Part shown: piece after piece, positions 33,489 through 46,200 of the stretch | Numbering within the stretch: the first letter of the stretch is position 1 | How the letters are laid out: the number at the start of each line of letters is the position of its first letter | Source of the DNA: Sarcomyxa edulis | Taxonomy: Eukaryota > Basidiomycota > Agaricomycetes > Agaricales > Mycenaceae | NCBI GenBank assembly: GCA_009761415.1 | Contig: QUOL01000011.1 | Span: 744,001 to 808,000, forward strand | Reading direction: 5' to 3' | Length of the DNA stretch: 64,000 nucleotides | Notes under the pieces: model-generated | Database searches by the model: none | Told to the model about the DNA's origin: nothing | What the model saw: only the letters and a program-made list of their open reading frames with translations | Program-made: the position numbers and the translations under genes

Positions 33489-34071
33489 TGTATATAACTC
33501 GGCGTCGGGATGTCTGAATGTAGAGATTGCTGTCAGAGCGTGATGTGACATTTGCTTCCAAATTGGGATGGTGGCGGGATCCCCTCAAAACAAAAATGTC
33601 GACGATGCACCTGATATGCTCTTTGGATTGACCTATATTACTGAGAAGATATGTCCGTAAATCCATAGGGTACATTATGAATGACACAGGGAAATATTTG
33701 GAGATTGTTTGACCTTCCTTTATGCTCGTATGTCTTTAAATGGTGCATCTCGTCTCTCATATGCACTCTCGACAAGATGTTTTGTAGTTTTGAGCTGTAC
33801 AGAATTGCAATATATTTTATATCTCAGAGTTCTTCTCTTGAGTTAAGGAAAAAAGTCAATATTACAGTAGTTTGAGGGAAGTGTGCCATTGAGCCGGGTG
33901 TGCCATTGACCCGTTGAAGACTGTATGTCATTCTGGAAAGCTCTGACTTCAGAGTCCGCAAAAGAATTGCAGGTTGCTGATGCACCAGAGCCGACTTCAA
34001 TGAACTCATTGGTTCAAATATATTTTGCAGATCAGGTTTGACTCTGGGGGACTACGGAAGACATATGACTA
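33489..34071. other. Intergenic, right edge of the repeat island
   Basis: About 580 bp, A/T-rich, with tandem TGTGCCATTGA copies near 33883-33911. No gene was supported on either strand. Confidence 0.4.
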
Positions 34072-35629
34072 CTATCCCGCTGCCTGTGTCCTTTCCAGCA
34101 TCTTATTGATAGCCACAGGTCTCCCACTAGCCGGATGAGCCATATCCGCCAGTCGCCCTTCTCGCATTCTCAACAATAGCGCAGCTAGATATGTCGGAGT
34201 CATATATGTCCCATCCGCCATTCCACCTCCCACATTTGCACCTGTGTCCAACTCGTCAGTCGGGGTCCCACCGTTGCTGCTGCTGTGTCCGTGGCTGTTG
34301 AGACTACCTGACCTACTACCGGGCGCAGACCGCTTGGATCCACTCCCACTACGGCTTCCTGCACTGCCTGCACTGAAAGGGGACTGAGGTGCTTCCCGAC
34401 TTTTACCTCCTCCTTGAGAAGGCGAATCTTCTTTGTACATATCCCAGAGCGTGTATAGAGATATAATCTCTTGGGAAATGGTGGCGATAAGGGGCATGGA
34501 TACGTTTAGTTCGGCCAAGAAGGTCACTGGGTCCTGTGTCTTTTTGAGTGTGTCACTCGAGGAGGAAGAGGTCGAGGCGTGTAAGGCCTGACGAGATGAT
34601 CGGCGCGGCTGAGGTGCGGGCGTCGACGGTTGCGTATCTGTGCCGGCAGAATCAGGGGGGCTGAGGTGTTTGATGACAATACGACGGGTGGGCTCGTGAA
34701 GGACGAACGTGAGATAGATAGCAGCAATCGCGATCAAGTGAGGTGGATACAGTAAACATAGTTCGGAACGGTAGGTATCATTTATGATGAACCTGCAACG
34801 CGACAACAAGTCGTTTTTAGGAACCTGTCAGTGAAGGCTGGTAAATTGACGTACCAAGCGTTTTGCAACGCACTTTCCGGAAGCTCAAGCTGTCCTTCGC
34901 CGGTTCCCCAATATCTGGGACCATCGTCGACCCCAACACCCACCTCGCCGGCCTCTGCTTCTTCCGCATCAGTACAACCATCCTTCCGACAAAGTGCCAT
35001 GAGTGTCCGGTACGGATGAAAAACGGTGAGATCGCATTCTAGATCATCTACTAGATAAAACTCCATTTCGGCGAGCTTCGAGTTGTCGGACGGGAATGAT
35101 TTTACATTGTAGTGGTCGCCTGGCGAATCGATGAGTCGGCAACAAAAGTTTGAGTGGAAGGACAACGTACTGCTGAATACTGACCGTGACTCTGCCACGA
35201 CATTCTTGATATGTACTGGTGATTCCTCTGCCTTTGCTGCTACATAACAACACGCAGCGATCACGATGAACGGGTCCGTCTCACAATACGAATTTTTGAG
35301 ATAGAATCGACGAAAGAAAACAGTCGCTGTTGCAATAACTCTCTGTCGTAGTTGTAATTTTTTCCCTAGTTTCGATATGGCTACAAGCGCGTCAATGACG
35401 ACTGGTTAGCAACTCTGCAGGATTTGACATACCATTGGCGAAATAAATAGCCAAAAAATCCAGGTGAGCGGGATCATCGACATACTGCAAGTCGTCTGCT
35501 CGAGCTTGCTTCAAGGTAGCGCGATCTACGATCCAGCGCTTGCTAAAGGTCCCATAAGCCTCTGTGATGGAAAATAAGTGCTCTCCTTTTGTCTCACTAG
35601 TGCGAACTTGCCCAAAAGTCAGTGGCCAT
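34072..35629 (-). CDS. ssn8: Cyclin C, Mediator kinase-module cyclin (about 445 aa)
   Basis: Five exons: 35598-35629, 35433-35542, 35171-35380, 34855-35119 and 34072-34792. Family knowledge: cyclin C (Ssn8/Srb11) activates Cdk8 in the Mediator kinase module and modulates RNA polymerase II transcription. Seen here: the diagnostic N-terminus (MATDFWASSHYKRWIVDR), the cyclin box (KLGKKLQLRQRVIATATVFF, RRFYLKNSYCETDPFIVIAA, AAKAEESPVHIKNVV, KLAEMEFYLVDDLECDLTVF, HPYRTL) and the second repeat (IINDTYRSELCLLYPPHLIA). It is longer than human cyclin C. A Ser/Pro-rich insert of about 45 residues lies inside the second repeat, and a Ser/Gly-rich tail contains GTPTDELDTG. The start exon is only 32 nt, recovered from the FW(x)SSH motif. 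Confidence 0.92.
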
Positions 35630-35796
35630 TGCGACTTTCCCCAATTTTTTTTGAGAAAAGAGTCAGGTGTGCTCGCCGTCGGGTGTCCTTCGCTGTGAAG
35701 ATAGTCCGCTTCTTTGCGGTATTGCGGTAATAATCCGGTTGTTCGGATTCGTGGGGATGAATGGTGGGGTGAATTTCCGACCTGCCCCGCGTGGAA

Positions 35797-35803
35797 TATA
35801 AAA
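35797..35803 (+). promoter_or_regulatory. TATA box of the malate dehydrogenase gene
   Basis: TATAAAA lies 45 bp before the MDH start codon, preceded by CCCCGCGTGG at 35785-35794. It sits in the 218-bp divergent promoter shared with cyclin C. Placement fits a short-leader fungal promoter; use is inferred. Confidence 0.5.
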
Positions 35804-35847
35804 AGTTGAATTTCCAAAGACAACTCGCGTGTGATCTCTCTCCTACC

Positions 35848-37134
35848 ATGTCTCTCTTCTCTCGCTCGGCAGCTCGCATCCTCGCAGCACCCTCGTCTCG
35901 TCTATTCTCTTCATCGGCACAACGTCTCACAAAGGTCGCTGTCCTCGGAGCAGGAGGTGGAATCGGACAACCTCTTTCTTTACTTCTCAAGAGTGACCCT
36001 CTCGTCACTTCTCTCAGTTTGTACGATATTCGTGGCGCCCCGGGTGTAGCTGCAGATGTTAGCCACATTGACACCGGTAGCGAAGTATGTCTCTCTTTTG
36101 CCTTTGGTGTACACCCATTGATTCGTCTAGGTCAAAGGATATGCAGCTGATCAGCTTGACGCCGCCCTCGAGGGCGTCAAAGTCGTAGTCATCCCTGCTG
36201 GTGTCCCAAGAAAGGTTCGCAATATAGTCGTGTAGTATACCACTAATGTACTGACTACGATTCTCGCAGCCCGGAGTGAGTACCTTTGTTAGTCTACATC
36301 GATAATTCCCGTACTAAGTCCATTCAAGATGACCCGTGACGATCTCTTCAACGTACGTATTATTTCGCATTCCCACATCGCAAAATCCAACACCATCCTT
36401 CTTCCAGACGAATGCCTCCATCGTCCGCGACCTTGCTGCCGCGATCGGCCGTGTCTCTCCAGATGCTCTCATCCTCGTCATCTCCAACCCCGTCAACTCC
36501 ACTGTCCCTATTGTCGCCGCTACCCTCGAAAAGGCGAATGTCTTCAACCCCGCTCACGTATTTGGTGTGACCACCCTCGACGTTGTCCGAGCTGCTCGAT
36601 TCCTTTCTGGGATCAGCAATGTCGCGCCATCCGATGCTCATGTGACCGTTATTGGTGGACACAGTGGTGCTACCATTGTACCCCTACTCTCTCAGACGAC
36701 CCACGGAAAAGGCCTCCAAACTGAGGCGTACGAGAAGCTCGTGCACCGTATTCAATTTGGTGGTGATGAAGTCGTAAAGGCCAAGGATGGCGCTGGAAGT
36801 GCCACCCTCTCCATGGCATACGCTGGTGCCAAATTCACCAACGCAATTCTTCGCGGCCTGAACGGTGAAAAGGGTGTCATTACGCCCAGTTTCGTCAAGA
36901 GCCCGCTGTACGCTGACCAGGGTGTCGACTTCTTCTCGTCTCCCATCGAGCTTGGTGTACGTATCCTTACGCGTCTTCGATACCTCTCTTTCTAATTTGT
37001 GTTTTCTTCAGCTTGATGGTGTTGCCAAAATTCACCCCATCGGTCCGATCTCCCCAGCAGAAGAGAAACTCCTCGAGGCTTGCTTACCCGAGCTCAAGAA
37101 GAGCATCGAGAAAGGAAAGGCCTTCGTTCAATAG
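35848..37134 (+). CDS. mdh1: Mitochondrial malate dehydrogenase (about 340 aa)
   Basis: Six exons: 35848-36084, 36131-36214, 36270-36275, 36329-36352, 36408-36956 and 37012-37134. Reaction: malate + NAD+ to oxaloacetate + NADH in the TCA cycle. Seen here: a basic, Ser/Arg-rich presequence ([20 protein letters not shown]), the NAD loop [13 protein letters not shown], substrate arginines in [17 protein letters not shown] (R106, R112), [11 protein letters not shown], the Asp175/Arg178 pair in TTLDVVRA and catalytic His202 in VIGGHSGA. Length is normal for the family. The third exon is only 6 nt (Pro-Gly) and the fourth 24 nt; both are needed for the invariant [15 protein letters not shown] loop, so they are very likely real. 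The presequence points to mitochondria rather than cytosol or peroxisome. Confidence 0.96.
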
Positions 37135-38334
37135 ATCTAGGTCAACACGTATACCAGGTTGTAGAGGCTTGTGGAATGATTATTTTTCATTGGTTCCTAC
37201 CACAGTCTGTGCTTATTTGCCGGCATGCGCGGTCTGTTAGCGTTAATGTGCTACGGACTTGTACGCTCTGGACTGCAACTGATACAAACACCAGAATGGG
37301 TCCAAGTCATTAGGAAAAAAACACAATTACACCGCACTTCACCATCCTCGACAGTTAACGATTCCCTCCAATTATTCAATGAAATCTTATCCGTAGACGC
37401 ATACCACAAGTGGCCTGTCATTGCAAGAGCTTCAAAAATCGGCTTAAATTTGACGATACACTAGACGGGCTGCGAATGGTTATGACACCCTCGCAAAGGA
37501 GCCCCGAGCCGTACCAGACCGTTCCTTGCCTTTGAGCAATGCGCCTCTTTCTTCCGACTTCGCGACTTCGACTGCCGCACAACGATCACGACGCGCAAAC
37601 GACGCGTTCGCGTCGCGTCATATGCATCGCAATCTACAACCACATAGTTGTGCCACAGCGTGCCACTCACCAGAAGTCTTGCAGTTAAGCAGTGGGCCTG
37701 CAGTTCATGACTTGGAAAGTATCAGACTCGGACGACCTCAGCTTGAAACAGAAAGCCACTCCCCATCTCTCCAAACTAGTAAGATGCGATGCGTCGTATC
37801 AAGGATGAGTCTCCCTACTTTTTAAGACAACGACAGGAAGGTAAGTATGCATTTGGTGTGCATCGTGTCGTCTACTGCGGTAAATCCGGGGTGTTAATGG
37901 GCCTTGGACTTCGGTCCACGGGTCCGTACATCTTGCGCAAGCAGTTCCGTCTTGATTGCCCAGGACAGAGATCAAGTACCAACTGTTCTGGCCATCCTAC
38001 AGAACAACTCTGCATATTTTTCCCATGAAAATACGAACGTTGTGTGCTGATCACACTGTAAAGGCAATCCAAAGGCAGGTGGCGTCTAGTCCAAGCGGAG
38101 TCCTGCGGAGTCTCAATAGAACCTTGGTGGACCGCCTAGAGCTGTCTTTTTCCTTGTCCGCGCACCACTGGGACGTATCACTGAGCCACCGGAGACTCAT
38201 CATTTCGTGTCCTTGTAGGTCTTGCATCCACCATGTTTACATCAATTAACTTTAATGAACAATCTACAGGAGCGGGTGGTCCTTCTGACCCCGGCTTTTT
38301 CGTTTTTTCCTTGTCTCAGGACGACTCTTCTTGA
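37135..38334. other. Gene-free 1.2 kb
   Basis: Several short frames on both strands, none with a motif, consistent introns or compositional support. No tRNA-like cloverleaf or repeat was recognised. It separates MDH from the next gene and presumably contains that gene's promoter. Confidence 0.4.
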
Positions 38335-39932
38335 ATGGAGAAATACAATAATCCATTGACTCCGTCCAAGGATCTCATCCCATCTGGTCGAAACTCGCTT
38401 GATGGCGCCCTCAAGAATGGAACCCGGGCTTTGAACAGTCCTGATTCTGAATCTAGAATCACTGAAACTTCTCATGACGTGGAGGCCAATAATGGCCAGG
38501 AAATACAGGACATGCAGAATCAAATTGACCAGCTGCAGCGGTCAGTCACTTTGATCTTCTGGTATCAGGTGAGAATCGCTTTCGATAGCGTTTTTGTACG
38601 GCTCTGACCACCAGCGTAGGCCAATACGGATCCGATTCGTCTGCAACATACAATTCCTACTTTTCCATTGTTCCAGCTATCGCGGTTCTCCTCGCTCACA
38701 ACGGATCTTGGTCTTTCTCCGACTTCATATCTGGACACCTATAATCCTCAATCGGAGCAATGGGAACAGCATACTATCAGCAGTGTCCGCGTTGTCGAAA
38801 GCAAACAACGACTACTTTACAAGCTACGCAAGAGTTTGTTCCAAGGTCTCAGCGAAGACGAGTGTCTTGGCTTGAAAGCAGAGGTCAGTATGCAGGTTGC
38901 CCCTTCTTCTAACGAAGACGCAACCTCCGGCCCCGTAAAATCAACTCTGAAAAGACCTGCTTTTGCTCCTCTCGAGTCGACTCCACCCACAAAACTTCAT
39001 ATCCGAGAAGCCGCAGTGCCGTCTATGTCCGCTGTCGCCACTCCTTCTAGTCCAGTTCCGGCTCCAGCTCCCACCGCATACATGTATCAAAACCCTTCCT
39101 TCTTTCCAGGCAGTACCAACGGCGTTTTGGCGATACCCTCGCATCTCCTGCTCCCCCACTCCCCAACTGCCCCAATTCCATACCATCCACATCCACCTCT
39201 CAAACGCTGGCCCAACGATTACACGGTGGCTGAACTTTCTGTCGGTTTTCATGCCATGGATAGCCTTGTTTCGCAGTCACCCAATGGAGCAACTATGACA
39301 CAGAGGACAGCCTTTGAAAGGGTGTTTGGAAGCAGGTATGTCAAGAGTACTGTCTGCAGACACCGTGGAGTATGGAGGAAAGCCCAACAGGCTATACGAG
39401 AAGAATTTGAAAGAATGGGAAGCGATGAGAGAGCATGTTGGGGAGAATTCGTTAGGAGGGTTGAGGGGAGGCCACCGGGAAGAGCCAGCATGACCGTGGC
39501 GGCTGGTAGTGGAGGTTCCATTGGGACTAGTACGGGCATTGTCCCTGTACAGGGGGAAGCGCAACCCAGCAATGCGCAACACGTCACTGCATCTGAAGCA
39601 GAAGGTGGCCAAAGCGGCCTCACTTCCATTGCCATGGTTGATCGGTCTGTGAGCGAAAATCGGGACGAAGGACCATCTGCAGCCGACTTCCAAACTGAGC
39701 ACATGGCGATGACGCCGCAAGGTCAGTCTTTTTCTCCGCGTCTACTCTAGTGCGTTAACGCATGGCCTTTTGATTTTATCTGGATTTAGATAATGTTCCC
39801 TCAGCCAGTGCTAGTCAGGATGGTCAGTGAGCTTAAATATAGTCTACAAGGATAGGTCAACTGAATATTTGTAAAGGGAATGACACTATGAACGGAAATG
39901 TCTACGATCCAGCGCTGAGTACCAGCGACTGA
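38335..39932 (+). CDS. Unknown protein with a conserved-looking central domain (about 474 aa)
   Basis: Not recognised. Four exons: 38335-38568, 38620-39721, 39790-39822 and 39877-39932. N-terminal residues 1-75 are polar with a short coiled coil (QEIQDMQNQIDQLQRSVTL). Then comes LYKLRKSLFQGLSEDECLGL, a Pro-rich linker, and a compact basic region (KRWPNDYTVAELSVGFHAMD, MTQRTAFERVFGSRYVKSTV, CRHRGVWRKAQQAIREEFER). This block alternates aromatic and basic residues like a DNA- or protein-binding helical domain. The C-terminus is Ser/Gly/Glu-rich. No signal peptide or membrane span. A nuclear regulator is possible, but only by composition. Confidence 0.65.
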
Positions 39933-40244
39933 CCTCTCTGAGTTGTCAAGGAGCAATATACGCAATTATCCATGTACATGTACCGTTCTGTTTCTACTTC
40001 TTGCTCTTTGTATCACCACCTTGCTTTGTTTTGCCAACGGAATCGGGACTCACGGAATCACTGCATCCAATATATCGACTTGTCTGTGTTATGTCTATCT
40101 CACACCTCCTCCCTCTTGAAACCCCTTGCTATCTATGTACCTATCTCTGTACCTACCTATCCGAGTTGATGAATAATTATACACGTCTCTGTTCAAGTGT
40201 GCCAGGGATGGCTGTGCTGTTCTGCGTTTCGCTATTAGGAACAG

Positions 40245-43200
40245 ATGGCAAAGCAGTCCGACCGTATGCCGAAAAAAGATTCATGGATTCGCGAGATTTC
40301 ACCCAGCGATTCTCCAGATTCAGATTCGGAACTCATCTCAGCATCAGCGTTCATGGCATTCCGTAAAGGACCAGAACCACCACGCAAAAGGGCACGACTT
40401 GACAAGGCGACGAAGAGTATCCAAAAGTTTTCGAATGCAGAAGAAATTCGCGCGGCTCTTCGTCTACAAGACCAGGATGCTTTGACTGAAGGTGAGGCTT
40501 CTTGATTTCGTAGAGGAATGCTTTGCTAAGTCTCAAGCAGCTTTGACTGCCTTGCGAAATCAAATTACCATCAAAGTTGGCGAATCTACACCTATATCAC
40601 CTCAAGACGAACGGTTACTTTTGGTACAACACTGGTTAGATGTCGTCCCAGGTGCTCAAGATCTCTTTGCGTTGTGGGAGATCTCCAACCAGGTGCGCCC
40701 AGCTTCATCTCTGTTGTATCTCCTCACCTTATTTGGTGTTTGAATGGTCAGCAACGGAAAATGAACGTTTCGGCTTTGCTCGTCTCCATTCTTTCGTACC
40801 TCTTAAGCCTCTTATCGTCTCACTACACATATCATGCATTAGGGAATCCCATTATGAAGACTCTGCTATCTCCGACATGGATGCGTCGTCTCAGCTCATA
40901 CCTCGGCGGTTCGCAAACCGACCTCATTCTTGTAACACTAAAACTACTCAACGGCATGTCATCATTTGCTGGTGGAAAGGAACGGAAATCTATTCTCGAG
41001 TCTTTCGCATGGGAGACCAAGGTAAATAATTATGTGCATTCAATCTTTTCAATCCATTAACGTAACCCGTCAGTCACTACCTAAACTCTTGAATATGCGT
41101 CGAAAAACCAAGAGTCAAAATCATTCCGATTCCTTGCTCAGACCGGGTCAGTCCTTTTCGTTGATTCTTGTCGCGTATCCTCTGATCCTCTGATCCTCTG
41201 TAGATATACGCACGCTTTATATCCTCTTCATCCTCTCCTTTGTTGATCCTGAGAGCCCGACCCTGGTCAAATCCGCATTTCTAGAACAACATCGGGATGC
41301 TTTCTTATCGGTATTCAAAGGTCTATTCCATGATTCCTATGCCGTCGCTCGCAGAATACTCGAAGTATGCTGGGCAGGAATATGGTCAGACCAAAAGATC
41401 AAAAGAACTGTCAAGATCGGCCTTTTCAACGAGACTACGATATCCCACGTAATTGCAATGCATCACCTGCTCGTATCTAGCTGACTGAACGGCTTGATAG
41501 ATCATCAAACTTTATGAGCGTGACGGATCCGAGGACGGGGAAACAGAGCACGCTCCAGCGGATTTGATCCATCATTTTCTTCTGGCTATATGTACCCGTC
41601 CCGGAACAGGTATCTGCTTCAAAGATCGCGGATGGTATTTCCGGGAATCTGAAGGAGATGATCGAGAGGCTGAAGATGAGAATATCAGAACAACGAAAGG
41701 CGGTGGCAAAATACATAACAAGATTCTCTCGAATGTCTTAAAAACCCTCAAGATCAACGAAGATTTGCGTCAACAGGAACTGGCTCTCAAAGTCCTGTCT
41801 GCTTGCCCAGAACTTGTTGCGGGGTAAGTATCAAGCAGAATCGTATTCATTTTGCCCACCTCATCTTCCTTCATAGATATTGGGCTGCAGCTGCGTTGAC
41901 ACTCGAACCACGATTGTCATCAAAGTGGATCGCCAATGTCTCGTTCTTCGGATCCATCATCTCGCTCCCCGTACCCGTGTCCTCGTTTCTATTACGGGAT
42001 AGCACACTTTACCAGCCCGCACCACCACCGCTCTGGAATATCGTCGAGAACATTTTTCCTTCTGTCAACACCAAAGCACATTTATCGAAAGGTCTTCAAT
42101 CCTCCTCCGCTTTGGTCCAGCATTGCAGTGCTTTAGCACTAGCAAAATGTCTGATCAAATATCAGCGAGTTTCACTGTTCTTCGACAAGGTCGAGAACGC
42201 ACTAGAAGAAGATGGACAAGACGGCCAGTGGAGTAAGAGACGGAAGGACGTTGAAAGAGAGGTAAGAAAGCGTGTACCTGAGTTCCAGGTCATTGTTGCC
42301 TTTTCGCAGCAAAAATCGACCGACAAGACCCCAGGTGGAGTCGATTTGACCCCGAACCCAACAAAAGCTGCACTCCTAACGGAAAGCGCTCAGCGCTTAT
42401 TATGGTTATATCATCGTTGCTTGCCTTCTTTGGTAGCTGAAGCACGGTTCGACGTGGGCAAATTACTCCAGAATTTTTTCTCAGCCACGCAGTCGATCTC
42501 GAGTGACTCTACTGTAAGTGGTGAAGAAGAAGAAGAGGATGACGGACCACCTGCACGACTCCATATAGTCAGGCAACTCCATGTACTTCGCTTATTGAAG
42601 GAGAGTGACCAGTTTGTATGGACTAGTAGATCAGGTCAGTCGATTTTGTATCCTCCTTGCTGATGGTTCTGAATCGACTACAATAGGCCCTTCATCCCGA
42701 AGTAATCTCAGTATACTCCTCAAAGCTTACATCGTAACCGAAGTTCCTGCAATCCGTATTGCACTTGATACTCTCCTCCGGTATATCCTATCGCAAAGCA
42801 TCATGTTCCAGGAAAATCCAGAGGAAGCTTCTCTCTGGCTAGCCTCTTTACCTGCAACACGACGCGGCCCATCGTCCGAATCTCCGGACGGAGCGCGACT
42901 CACCGACGAAGGCGATAGCGTAGTCACATTTTTGGACGACTGTGTTCAAAGATGTTTGAAGACCCCTTACCGATATATCGAGGAGATGTACGAGGTTTCG
43001 GACCTTGCTCCTCAAGCACGGGGCTGTTCAAACGCTTATCCGAGCTCTCTCTTGATGACTGTTCTGGAACAACTTGGTGCGAAGGTCTCGAACAAATTGC
43101 TCAGCTCTTCAGATGTCCTTGCACTTGCCTCCTTCATCCGTAGGCTGGTTCTGAGGCTATCGGGTGCCCAACAAAACCTGAAATTCCTCCACGCTTTTGC

Positions 43201-46200
43201 AAACAAAGTCGACACCATACTCCAACCCACTCAGCTATTTCCCCAACACTTGATCATGACCGCTGCCATCCGGCGCGAAATGCATATCATTCAAGCCTCT
43301 CTCCACCGGTTCGAAACCCCCGATATCTCGATGCCTAGTGCACCAAGCGTAGCCATCCAGCAGTTCCTCACTCAAGTCGAACAATTACCAGTTTGTCAGT
43401 GATATCCATAGTAGAATTTACAAATTTTGTTTCAACTAAATTCCGTCCTTTTGTACATCAGCTCCGTCAAAACCCGCTTCCGTGATGGCTGCGTTTGAAC
43501 TTGTTGATTGGTTACGACTGGCCGACCAGCCCTTAGGTCATGACGAAGTCGCAAGAATTGCTGCTGTTATCGAAATTTTCTACAAGCCTGCCTTGTCTGC
43601 ATTCGCAGGTTATTTGGATCCTGCGCAGAAATTACTTTGGACTGGGCTGGACGTACTGAGACGACACAACGATCTCCGAGATTAGTACGTGAATATCTCA
43701 AGGTGTCGGGTTTCCTCCTGCTCACGCTATAGTTTAGTCTACCTTTCGAATTGTTGTACGTCAATGCGGATGAAGACAATCTGAAAGATGCAAGGGCCCG
43801 TATCATCCTTGTCGACGCTGTCTTTCAAGCCCCGGTAACTCTTATGGACGTTCAAGAGGCCCTATGTCTCGTCGTGCATGACCTTGAAGCTTACAAGGAC
43901 CGAGAACAATTATCGAGAGCCCTATCACTACTCCTGGCGTCCGTAATGAAGCGAGCCTCAACGAGTCTATCCCCGGCGGACTTCAGGAGCTTAAAAGAGT
44001 ATATGTTTGTCCATTCTGAAGCTATCAAAAATCTTTGTGCATCGACATCTCTATCGCCCATGGCTCTCGAAGGTGACTATATATTCCTGACTATCAACGA
44101 TACGCGTTTGACATCGCTCGATCCGCAGGATTACGAAAATTTGTTACCGACTCTCTTGACCCTACGAATATCGTCGATAGGCAGCTTGCCTCTGAAATCA
44201 GTACCCGTTGGTCAGAGGTCATCATAGACAATCTCAAGACCCAACATGAAATACAAGTAATAGTGACTCATCATACACTTTGCCATGATCTACCTCTGAC
44301 TCTTGATTCAACTAGATTGCTCCAGCTTCAATATGGATAGGATACCTGACTCCGGTCCGCCTATTCGACCTTCTAGACAAATTAGGAGCGAGCCTCGACG
44401 GTGTTCCTCCTAGCTCGATTCTTCAATTATTGACAATCACCCTCAGCGCCCTCCATCGTTCTATTGTGCTCGAGGCATCATCAGAAATGGAATTACGATT
44501 GAGATTGAATCAGCTACTTGCTCTGCGGTTAATTCTAGCCGAGTCCTCTGTATTGGAGGATCTGATCGGTGTGGCGGTCGATGCATGTCTACCTGTCGCT
44601 CATAATGGTCGGACATTATTGGTTGTGGACAGTCCGGAAGACATCCTCTCCTCACACCTCTCTCGCGGCCGTCTTCGATGGTCCCACCATACCGAGCGAC
44701 TGACGTCGGATCTGAGCTCATCCACATTCCTCGTTCAGGAATCTTGGACGCCCTCAACCCTAAAAATTATATCAGGTTTGCTTTACAAGGGGATGCTTTC
44801 AAAAGACGCTTTTCAAGCATGGCTAGAAACCGACTATTGCGCACGCCGCTCCACCCATGACCTCGCCGTCGTGTTCCATGCTTTCTTTGATTCCATCACC
44901 GCAGAGCGCCAGTACACCATCGATCCAAATGACTCGCTATGGAACCCTCAGATCTCACGTATGTCGAAGACTGTAGGTGATCCCCAGGAATCCCGAACGC
45001 TACGTGAATTATGCAGCTCTTGTCTACATCTTATGATATCGACGACTAGCCATACCCAAGTCCTCGCTATACTCCGCACAGAAGTACAGTCTCTGCCGGA
45101 GAATATTCTTACCGCCGAACTTCTGTCTCTAGGAAACGTAGTGCGTGCATCAGGAACACAAGAGGCAAGTGATCTTGTGGACGCTCTTGTTGAACAAGGA
45201 TTACACTGGGCTATCCGACACTTCGGAAGCGACAATAGCAACGATGCTGATGTTACAAAAATACTCAGAGAAATGAGTACGTCCGATTCATTACTTTCAT
45301 ATCTCGAGAGATATTGACCTTCATTTGGATAGCAACCCTCGCAAAATCTTCTACTGCGACCAAGGCGCACCTGGTGGAGACTGTCCTCATTGTCGTCACT
45401 CAGAATCAATTAACCAGTGTCTCTGCATTGAATTTCCTGAGCTCCCTGGTACAATCAACGCAGCTGAAGGTCAGTGTCGAGCATGGTTGTCAACCTCTAT
45501 ATATGATTACTGAAGCTACTATTACAGCCGTTGATTGTAAACCGTCATTTGCAAAGCATTATACAAAACCCCAATTTCTTCAAGATCTGCAGCTCTGTCT
45601 CTTCGCGAGATGCTATCGTGAACTTGCTCTTTGTATTGTTCAACTTACATCCATGGAATACGTGCCTGCCTACACATGTCGATCCTCTGGTTCGGATTTA
45701 CCGCGGCACACTTTCAATATCGGACCGAAAGCTTCTATCTATATTCCAACTTTTTGAGGCTCAACGAAAAGCCTCAGTTGGTTCTCTCCTTGTTCGATGG
45801 TCGTCTTCGGCAGATCTGCCTTCGAATAATATCCTTGACGCGGTGCAAAACTTGGATGCCATTCGCGTATTACGGACATGCCTAACCTTCCCAAAATGGA
45901 GACGTTTCGAGGACCAACTGCAGGAAGGGGAGCACCCTGATATTCAAATCTATGATCCTGTCTTCTTAATCCTGATTTTCGCTCAAATGCTGGCTGATTC
46001 CCCGCCTGATTCTGCCTTCGCTTGGGTCGAGGTATTTAGGACCAATATAGTTGGCCTACTGATACGCTCTCTGTCCTCGAAAGATGGCAGGATCCGAGAA
46101 GTAGCAATAATACAGATTGCAGCCCTTTGGAGTTATATCGAAGTGCGCTTCCCTTCCCTATCTCTATCTATAAGCTCGATTCTCATTTCTCAACTAGGCT

